Positions 56,351-64,000 of a stretch of 64,000 nucleotides of DNA are shown here, one piece after another (position 1 is the stretch's first letter; every line of letters begins with the position of its first letter). The stretch covers positions 186,001-250,000 of the forward strand of contig JADDOH010002334.1 in assembly GCA_016648135.1 (NCBI GenBank), given 5' to 3'. This DNA is from Agrypnia vestita (lineage: Eukaryota > Arthropoda > Insecta > Trichoptera > Phryganeidae). The notes under the pieces are model-generated. The model did no database searches. It had not been told where the DNA came from and saw only the letters and a list, made by a program, of their open reading frames with translations. The translations under genes and the position numbers were made by a program.

Positions 56351-57822
56351 TACATTATCTTCTTACTTATTCTATTGAAGAAATTCCTTATTCTATTGAA
56401 CAAATTGAATATAGAATTCCAAAAATCGAGAAGAATGGTTATAATCGAAGATTTCCGAACAGCCTGGAATAGTATGAAAGAAACTCAGATTCACCAAATA
56501 CGATAGAAAAATCAGTAACTAGAGCGATTATAAATTACGTGGAAATCGCACACGGGCAACAGGTTTTGTTTGACAGCCGCGAGAAACCATAGAGTACCCC
56601 TGCGTGCTAGGGATATTCTAGTAATGGATGAATGCGGTAGATAGTGTTCCACAAGAGGGCAAATATTCTCAAAGACGAATATTATGTATTCCAGAAGGAT
56701 GGAAGATTCTCAAGTCGCAATTAGTGTAAATTACAGAATAGGGGTCATGTTAATTTCTGAAAAATTACATAAATAGCTAAGAATTTTTTAAAACAGTCTG
56801 ATTTTCTGTTTTTTTTTAACATGTCAGTAAACCAAATTCTTAAATTGAAAATTCTGTTAAATAAAAGAACTAGATACCTAGTTTCATACAATAAAAAAAA
56901 AAATTAAATATTTATATCTGCTAGAAAAAGATCGACATAGATTCGGAAAGATCTTTTGTTTTTTAAAAAGTAAGATATCGATTTGTTATGGTGATAATTA
57001 TTATAACAAATTGAGGGTAGTTTATTATAATTAAACGTTTCTGTTGGCAACCTTGAATCAACATGCTTTCCCAAAGGTTACCGGGTCAACGTTATTGAAC
57101 GGTCGATACAGCCTCGGTCCCGCAAGGCTTACAGGTACGATTACGGGAGATTTCAGGAGCCTCAAAATGACACATGGACTCAATTTATTACTAGCGAGAT
57201 CATTTATTTCCGGCAGGCATAAATGCTTCGGGGAAATTTTGATTTATTGATTAAACGCGTTGGGTTCAAAACAAATATAATTTTGTGAGCAGAATTGGGG
57301 TTAAGTTGTTATCACTTTAGCGAAGGTTTGGAGTTCGTAGAAAGAAGAAAAGTATTTGTTTCAAATGTATATTTTACCGGAGAGAAGATCCGGGAGCAGT
57401 TGAAAATGACAAGTATTTTAACAAGAGGAAGTAAAGTCTAGATGCGCAGTGAAGGTCCGCCTAATTATTGAAACACAATTTATATCCATCGCTTCTTATC
57501 TCAGCAAAATTGTTATAGGTGCTATCTACGGCACGTGTTCCCTAGATTCGCCATTACTGGCCTATGACAGTATCCGAAGCCTACCGGATTAATAATGAAT
57601 TTTCTTGTGCAGAAGGCATAGCCAAAGGCGAGGTGCTTCCGTTTACTGGAAGATGAATTAACGTACGTTGTCGCCGTCACGAGTAAACGTTCGGAACGTT
57701 TAAACTAATATTATCAACTAAATGATTAACCCTAACAAACAACATTGTTTATAATGTTTTGAAATGTTATAAAACAGTACAATAATAGAAAAACAAACAT
57801 AAAATGTATGTATTGTAAAGAG
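56351..57822. other. Unassigned
   Basis: A two-unit direct repeat ('ttattctattgaa.aaatt') lies at 56370-56407. The segment 56500-56720 has a mixed composition similar to the LTR-like copies but was not aligned. Confidence 0.4.
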
Positions 57823-58420
57823 ATGGTGAACCAAAAGAAATTGCGCGCTGTCAAAACCTGTCGTAATTTATCACTCGGTTATACTGATAACAACACTACG
57901 GAACACTCTGGAATTGTCTTGCGTCTCTTGTAATCTCTGGAATCCTTCACTTGTCTATCGAAACAATTGATTATCGTTAAGTCTCGAAAGATCGAAAAAG
58001 ACATTATTTACCTATAAATACAAGGACGTCACGCGATACGGAGTCAGTTATTTGTGATGTCTAACCGGCGCAACATTAGCAACGAGGCAAGAACACAATG
58101 TGACCAGCATGTATGTTCCAGTGATAGTAAATAAAAGAACTACTTACCACGGGCAAGAAGTTTTTGTACATGCGAATATTAAACGAAATATTCCAGAAAG
58201 TGAACGATGTAATAAAAACAGCTTGAAATATTGTAATAATAAGTATGTGGAATATTATAAAAACATTAAGTAACTACTAAATTTAAGAACAGTGTTCCGA
58301 TTTAATTCGTGTCCAGTGACTTTTTGCGTAATAAATAAAAGTTTAAATTGTTTAAGTGTTTTTATTTGTCTCCCACAGCCACGTCCGGTGACGAGAGGAA
58401 ACACTAAAATTGAAAAAGAA
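57823..58420 (+). mobile_element. LTR-like element, copy 5
   Basis: 'caaaagaaattgcgcgctgtc', 'cactacggaacactctgga', TATA-like 'cctataaatacaaggacg' (58011), 'cggagtcagtta', 'tgatgtctaaccggcgcaac', 'gtgtccagtgac' and an AATAAA at 58330. The arrangement (left block, TATA, GTCAGTT, right block) parallels the copies at 42360 and 46390. Ends and a partner LTR were not found. Confidence 0.45.
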
Positions 58421-59174
58421 ATAGACACATCAAAATACAAAATGTTCATTCACAATTATTTATTTCTCATTCATCAAGACATAGGTAAACAATAATAAAA
58501 TTTCTTGTTATTAAATTGTTATACTAGGCGCCTTATTTTAAATAAACATATCACACGACATCCTTTATTATTAGGTATCTCAAAATTATTATTAATAATA
58601 TTTCGCAGTCCATGACTCGTGAGAAACGAAACTTCATTCCAGTGGTTTCAGAGGTCACTTAACATCTTTGTACATTTTGTAATGTGTTTCGCTATAGTAT
58701 TTGAGCCTCGTAATCTACTGATGCGATATTGGTGCGAAATACTTTTAGAGTTATGAAATTTCATAATATTTGTTTTAAGTTCACGGTAATAATTAAATTG
58801 GGTGTAAGACAAACTATGTATATCTAATTAATTTTTTATTTTATTTAATATTACATACAGTTTATTATATATTTTTCTATATATTTTATATATAAATACA
58901 TAAATTTTATCGCTGTACCTCTCCAAAAAAAAAAGAACTCTTATGCTTGGAGAGGGATTTTAATTTAATATTTTACGAATCGAGTTTTGAGAGTACCAGA
59001 GCGTCTCATCGTAAAGAAGTGAAATTTTTTGTCGATTAAAGATTCTAATATTCTCTAAACTCGAGTAAAATATAAAATTGATCTCAATAAGTCAAGATAT
59101 CATAGTTCATATTTTCCACCCAATTTGATCATCGTGAATAATCCCTACAATTTCATTGCCGAACTTTGAACTCA
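58421..59174. other. Unassigned, with a possible SINE C trace
   Basis: 58585-58745 ('tttgtaatgtgtttcgctat', 'tgagcctcgtaatctactga') loosely follows the family C body. The match is too weak to list separately. Confidence 0.3.
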
Positions 59175-59217
59175 TTGAACTTCTTTAATGCAATTTCATT
59201 GCATTAAAGAAGTTCAA
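59175..59217. repeat. Perfect 19-bp hairpin
   Basis: TTGAACTTCTTTAATGCAA (59175-59193) and its complement (59199-59217) flank a 5-base loop. It lies 20 bases before the repeat with the 130-bp array. It could be a tiny foldback insertion. Confidence 0.85.
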
Positions 59218-59235
59218 GAAAATATTATTTGATAA

Positions 59236-59880
59236 CTAGCTATTCGTACCCGGCGTTGCACGGGTTAAAAATTAAGTTGAAAATAAATTTAAGGTGGGAA
59301 ACAAAGGTTTGATTTGAACGGTATAGATTTGCATTGAAAATATATTAGCGGAGGGGAAGGGTAAAAATAATAGGGGGAAAATACCCGCCGATTCTTAAAG
59401 AATAAGTTTCCAAATTTTGAGTCCGATTGGGCAAACGGTACAGATTTGCATCGAAAATATGTCAAGGAGAGGGGAAGGGGTATGAGAATAGGGAGGAAAT
59501 ATCGCTTATGTCACTCGCCGAGTCCTTAAGAATAAGTTTCCAAATTTTGAGTCCTATCGGTCAAACGGTACAGATTTGCATCGAAAATATGTTATGGGGA
59601 GGGGAAGGGGTATGAGAATAGGGAGTAAATATCGCCTATGTCACTCGCCGAGTCCTAAAGAATAAGTTTCCAAATTTTGAGTCCGATCGGTCAAACGGTA
59701 CAGATTTTCATCGAAAATATGTCAGGGGGAGGGGAAGGGGTATGAGAATAGGGGGAAAATGTTGCCTATGTTACTCGCCGGGTCCCAAAGCACAAGTATG
59801 CAAAATTTGAAGCGAATCGGACAAACGGTGTGGATTTGTATAGAGAACAGACAGACAGACAAGACATTGAGTTTCATAGG
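59236..59880 (+). repeat. Transposon-like repeat with 130-bp tandem units
   Basis: Opens 'agctattcgtacccggcgtt' and 'gcacgggttaaaa', then contains about four units. The landmark AATAAGTTTCCAAATTTTGA begins at 59401, 59531 and 59661, with a diverged version at 59791, a spacing of exactly 130 each time. Units include 'gtacagatttgcatcgaaaa' and 'ggggaaggggtatgagaata'. It closes with (ACAG)n at 59850-59862 and 'gagtttcataggtatata'. A short open frame at 59427-59615 is part of the array. Confidence 0.85.
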
Positions 59881-60690
59881 TATATACAGTTATTATGAGT
59901 TTTTAACTCTAAGAAGTAAAACATTTTGCAAGCCATTTTACCCAAGAATTCTCAATACGGAGCCAGTAAGGTAGAGCAAAAAATCCATACATAACTCAAA
60001 AACCTTTTATGAGTTCACTTTAGTTCGTAGGCTGACTTCACCTCATGGGACTTCCAAATCATGCCCCATACTCAAGTCTACCGCGCATCAATCGATTTAA
60101 TAGAAGTTCTATAGACAGCTACTGGGAAACCCTATAGATCAAGGAAGAAAAAACCTAAAAGAAAGCTGAATAACTGCCGCTGCAGGAGTATAAAATGTCA
60201 GATTTATTAACTTATATATCTAGACATTATTCGAATGTGTGAAAATCATATTAGATATCTTACAAAGTGGATGTGACATAAGGTCGCCTTAAATCCATAA
60301 TATGATGAGTAGGAAATATCTTATCAAATATTTGATATTCAATGAAGCTCTGGCATAACTCAAATAGTGCTAATGTCTCAGAAAAGAAACTGAATATTTT
60401 TGGAGGACCCGGTAAATATATGGGCCGATGAGAGATAATAAGTTAGGCTAAAGATAGAAAACGAGAGATAATCAGTGAGGGTAGAGATAGATAATGATAA
60501 ATAATCAGAGGTTAAACATAATTAATGAGAAATAATCAGTTAGGTTAGTGACATTTTCGAAATAATTCAGAGTTAAAAGATTGCGGGGATGCCTGTCGTC
60601 ACGCGCCGAACACAACCATCAGTGCGGTACCTGATCACACCCATAAATATACATTACCCTGGCTGCTGTACCACGGCATTTCTGACAGCC
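59881..60690. other. Unassigned, with 'gaga.ataat.agt' periodicity
   Basis: 60425-60545 repeats 'gagagataat(a/c)agt.aggt.agagatag' loosely about three times. No gene seen. Confidence 0.4.
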
Positions 60691-61255
60691 ATTGTAGATG
60701 CGGCAAATATAGAAATCGGACAGGAAAGCATCGAATATGTTGAAGAATACGTATACTTAGGACAAGTAATATCAATAAATGACCAATATTCAAAAGAAAT
60801 CGACAGAAGAGTAAACAATACTTGGAAGCGGTACTGGTGGCTAAAAGAAATAGTGAAAAATAATAGCATACTAATGTCGGTAAAAAGAAAAGTATACAAC
60901 ACGTGCATTCTCCCATGTCTCACTTATGGGTACCAAACTTGACCTGCAACGAGCAAAAACAGCCAAAAACTCGCAGTTTGCCAACGCAATATGGAGCGGA
61001 GTGTGTTAAACATTAGGCTTTATGACAGGTGGACGAAAACAAAAATAAGGAAAAAGACAAAAGTTAGCGATGTTATACAAAAAGTAAAAAAACTCAAATG
61101 TAACTGGACTGGTCATGTTATGAGAACAAGCAGAGAAAAGTGGACGAAAGACGTAATGGAATGGTATCCCAGAAATGGAAAAAGACAAAAAGGACGTCAG
61201 AGACAGAGACGAGTGGAAAAATCTAGGGGAGGCCTATGTCAGAGAGACAACCTGA
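60691..61255 (+). mobile_element. LINE ORF2 C-terminal pseudogene with one TGA and a deletion
   Basis: The frame reads IEYVEEYVYLGQVIS, then a RVNNTWKRYWWLKEI region and KRKVYNTCILPCLTYG. This is the post-RT part of an endonuclease/RT LINE. A TGA (60940-60942) sits where this family normally has Trp after Y-G-x-Q-T. The same frame then resumes with MERSVLNIRLYDRWTK and the K-L-K-C-N-W-T-G-H-V-M-R block. After G-R-Q the expected R-W-D-D-I-containing segment is deleted. The true C-terminus, RDEWKNLGEAYVRETT, is found in another frame ending at 61253-61255. A (TA)n tract at 61289 onward may be tail-derived. Confidence 0.9.
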
Positions 61256-61284
61256 CCAACAAATTGGCTGCTTAAATGACATTT

Positions 61285-61290
61285 ACTACG

Positions 61291-61323
<33 letters not shown>

Positions 61324-61395
61324 ATTATATATATATATATCTATAATATATATATGTATGTATGTGTATGCATGTATGTGTGTATATCTTACTAT
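61285..61395. repeat. (TA)n and (TATG)n microsatellite
   Basis: A TA run at about 61289-61318 is followed by interrupted TA and then ATGTATGTATGTG-type repeats to about 61390. It lies 30 bases after the LINE stop, so it may have grown from a retrotransposon tail. Confidence 0.75.
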
Positions 61396-61787
61396 TTCAG
61401 TGTATCATTTTCTATTTACTTATGTTAAAATTGTTATAATGGTCAGTGAATAAAGGCTTTATTATTATTATTATATTGTAGATGCGGCTGCCGCACTCAC
61501 TTTACCTACCGACGTCCACGCATCGGCAGCTCTCCGCCCCGTCTACGATCTTGTTCGCGTTTTCGCATTTAGCCTCGACCATTCAAACTTGCTTACGTAA
61601 ATTTAGTGAAAACATTAATTCAGTAGTTCCTATCTATAATACTATTTCCTTACACCTTCGTACATACAATTTAACTAATATATTTTGCGACGTGCTCATG
61701 GGAACGTTCGTAACCTTAAACATCAATATTGATTATTTTTCCATTTTTGTACATGCAACATTGTATGCATGCAGAATACACTTTAAC
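61396..61787. other. Unassigned
   Basis: Contains the start of a 175-codon frame (61482-62009) that runs into the following MITE. It has no domain and is treated as chance. Confidence 0.4.
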
Positions 61788-62302
61788 GCCCGTAGCACAC
61801 CTCCGCTACGAAATCCCAGTAGCGAAACCGCTGCAGGAATTCCGCTGCGATCAAGTGTAATTCAAGTAGCGGAACTAGGCGCGGAACGTCACGCGAGAGT
61901 TAAGTTTCTCTCGATGCCTGCAATTTTTTCATATTATTTTTATAGTCTGGATGACTCAATAAATAAAGAAAAGATATATTTCTGTCCTTTTGTATTAATT
62001 TTTCTGTAAAATCGACATCCATTATATAAAAAAATATAGTTTCGCTTTTTAATTTTGTCGACTTCCACAAACACATGCGGAAACAACGCGGCACCGCAAC
62101 TTAATGGCGGCCGGTGCGCGGAGGTGTAGCTGGCGTCGGCGCAGATCGACGAAACCACGCGGGAAAGAGATAGAATTATAGTCAATTTATACGCCAGAAC
62201 AGGTAGTTTCGCTTCTGTTCCGCCTCTCCTACAAAGGACAAGTCATGGCAAAACTAGTGCGGTTTCGCTGCTGTGATTTTGCGGCGGAGGTGTGCTACAG
62301 GC
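61788..62302. mobile_element. MITE with GC-rich inverted ends (515 bp)
   Basis: The left end GCCCGTAGCACACCTCCGC and the reversed right end GCCTGTAGCACACCTCCGC form inverted repeats of about 44 bp, continuing through '.cagtagcgaaaccgc'. Inside are GC-rich patches (62065-62160) containing a second 'gcggaggtgtagc' motif and an AT-rich centre. No transposase is encoded. No clear target duplication was seen, so the superfamily is undetermined. Confidence 0.8.
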
Positions 62303-62860
62303 ATACGTCATATCCATCGAGGGCTTCCAGATGGGATGGTGATGATTCTGTCTCCAATTGGAGTGTGTTGGACAATGACAGACGCCTAGGGCTGAATCCT
62401 AAGAACTAATGTCACACGAAACATTTCTGATATGTGTTAACCTAAATGCCCCTCAAATACGTAATCCCCAAATACACAATAAATTAATGCTATAAATTAA
62501 CAAGTACAGAGCTACCAACAGGAGATTCATTAACTGAAATTGCTTTTTAGTTCAGTTCAGTAATTCAGAATGCTAGTACGTGGAACGATTATTTAACTAT
62601 TTAGTAATTACTTAACGAACGGGTCTCGTGACAGGTCACGTACAATGGAAGACAATTATTTTTATTTATTATGGTAGTTTATAGTAGCATAAACGTATGA
62701 ACATGAAAAAAGACCTGGAGGATTCGAATGTTAATAGTTTAATAGTGACTATTGGCTCTACAATCCTCAACTCTTACTTAAGACTAGCTGAGTTTTGGCC
62801 ACCTCAAGAGTTTTATGACATAGAGGGTGTACTATGTCATAGAGGGTGTACGTACAATGA
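62303..62860. other. Unassigned, ending in repeated transposon-end motifs
   Basis: 'CATAGAGGGTGTAC' occurs at about 62819 and 62839, just before the related TATAGAGGGTGTAC at 62861 that starts the next element. A 71-codon frame (62697-62912) overlaps these and is incidental. Confidence 0.5.
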
Positions 62861-63394
62861 TATAGAGGGTGTACCAGAGCAAGCAGCAGAAACTTGGCCA
62901 GTAGATTCCTAACTATGTTATGAGTCTAAAATGTTCAAGCAACCATGACCTAAAACCAACAGTTATGGAGATACGCAATATCAAAATTTGCATTTTTTTT
63001 TAATATTTCTGACTTTTTTTTGCCAAAAATTTGAATCATTATTACAGTAACATATATCAAATATGAAAAATTTATTTGCTTCAATACAACTAAAATAAAA
63101 TGATAAAAACCTTTTAAAAAATCACTTTTTTCAATTTTTGCAAGGTTTTTATCATTTTATTCGACTTGTATTAAAGCGAATGAATTTTTCATCATCGTCA
63201 TATGTTACTGTAATGATAGTTCAACTTTTTGCAAAAAATAAGTAAGAAATATTGAAAACAAATGCAAACTTTGATATTGCATATCTTCATAACTATTGAT
63301 ATTAGGCCATGGTTGCTTGAACATTTAAGACAAATAACATAGTCAGAAATCTACTTGCGAAGTTTCTGCTGCTAGCTCTGGTACACCCTGTATA
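62861..63394. mobile_element. Foldback MITE, copy 2 (534 bp)
   Basis: Outer ends TATAGAGGGTGTACCAGAG and, reversed, TATACAGGGTGTACCAGAG. The arms are inverted over roughly 200 bp, through 'cagcagaaactt', 'ctaactatgtta' and 'aaaatgttcaagc'. The core ('gcattttttttt', 'atttctgac', 'cttcaatacaact', 'gataaaaacctt') matches copy 1 at 34773-35291. The outermost 60-70 bases differ between the two copies. No coding capacity is seen. Confidence 0.85.
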
Positions 63395-64000
63395 ATGCTA
63401 GATCATGGTGATCAACTTCAGGATTCGGTCAGTTGTTCTACAAAAATACTCGGATCCCCGGCTTTAGAAGATCTAGCTAAGACATAAACGTTAATTTCCA
63501 AAGAGTTTGTAACAATTGTCAATATTTTTGTGTTAAATAATTAAAGCGATCATATGACAATGCGAGAGAATTTTTTTCAGAGCTTGTCCCGCATTTTGTA
63601 TCATATTTTTGTGGAAAAAGGTATCAAATTAAAATTTATTTATTAGGCTCCACATATTTTCAATACGTATATCTATCTAAAACGGCACAGCTTATATTAT
63701 ATACATGAAATCAGAAATATTGACTAAAATTATTTTTTAGTTTCCAATTTAAAAAATAAATATCTATTTTTTTAATTTATTTGTGAAGGTAAAAAGTTTA
63801 CGAGAATGTAAAATGGATTAACATTTATTAAAAAAAAACAATCTTTATCGTAAATCAAACGACATATAAATTTAATGATAAATAGATATATTTTTTTATT
63901 ATTTGATGAAAAATAATCTTTTACATATACATAATAGTAATATTATTGAGAGAAAAAACATGCTACAAGTCCATACATTTATGTAAAGCCCACAAATTGA
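63395..64000. other. Unassigned right edge
   Basis: AT-rich, no gene or repeat recognised before the window ends. Confidence 0.45.

Noticed and set aside
61482..62009. 175-codon plus-strand frame
   Set aside because: It runs from unremarkable DNA into the inverted end of a MITE, has no recognisable domain, and its C-terminal third is transposon sequence.

Overview
This window reads as eukaryotic, intergenic, repeat-dense DNA, most likely from an insect genome and possibly a lepidopteran. It is strongly AT-rich. No open frame exceeds about 220 codons, there are no bacterial-style gene clusters, and the sequence is littered with decayed transposons. The insect call rests on CCTAA/TTAGG-type tracts near 48.0 kb, several tRNA-derived SINE families, 3'-truncated non-LTR retrotransposons with short tandem-repeat tails, small Helitrons and many MITEs. 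It is an inference from composition and repeat style, not a species identification.

I could not support any complete host protein-coding gene. All recognisable coding sequence is from non-LTR retrotransposons (LINEs). One is a reverse-transcriptase fragment with an intact YADD box on the minus strand (54.7-53.7 kb). A second is an endonuclease/RT-type C-terminus at 60.7-61.3 kb, broken by a TGA and a deletion. A third family has (GTTA)n tails and appears at 31.5, 35.8 and 46.9 kb, with related fragments at 49.3 and 56.1 kb. Other fossils lie at 9.6, 40.5 and 43.9 kb. A 163-codon hydrophobic frame at 43.0-43.5 kb is the only candidate for a non-transposon coding remnant, and it is uncertain.

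Layout: 0-12 kb holds a SINE, three copies of a repeat with ACTCCCTTT/AAAGGGAGT ends, a hAT-like MITE and two related mini-Helitrons. 12-22.5 kb holds SINE and LTR-like fragments and a striking triple inverted repeat followed by a perfect 93-bp tandem duplication. 24-30 kb has further repeats and an unusually GC-rich block near 28.6-28.9 kb. 30-42 kb is dense in SINEs, LINE 3' ends and foldback elements, including a chimeric SINE-tailed repeat present twice. 42-50 kb has LTR-like sequences, LINE fossils and telomere-like tracts. 50-64 kb has the YADD LINE fragment, a 130-bp periodic array, the second LINE C-terminus, a GC-ended MITE and a second foldback MITE.

The elements do not form a pathway. 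Together they record layered insertion, truncation and decay. Family assignments come from visible motifs and from comparing copies within the window by eye, without database searches. Most boundaries are therefore approximate to about 10-30 bases, apart from those fixed by terminal repeats.
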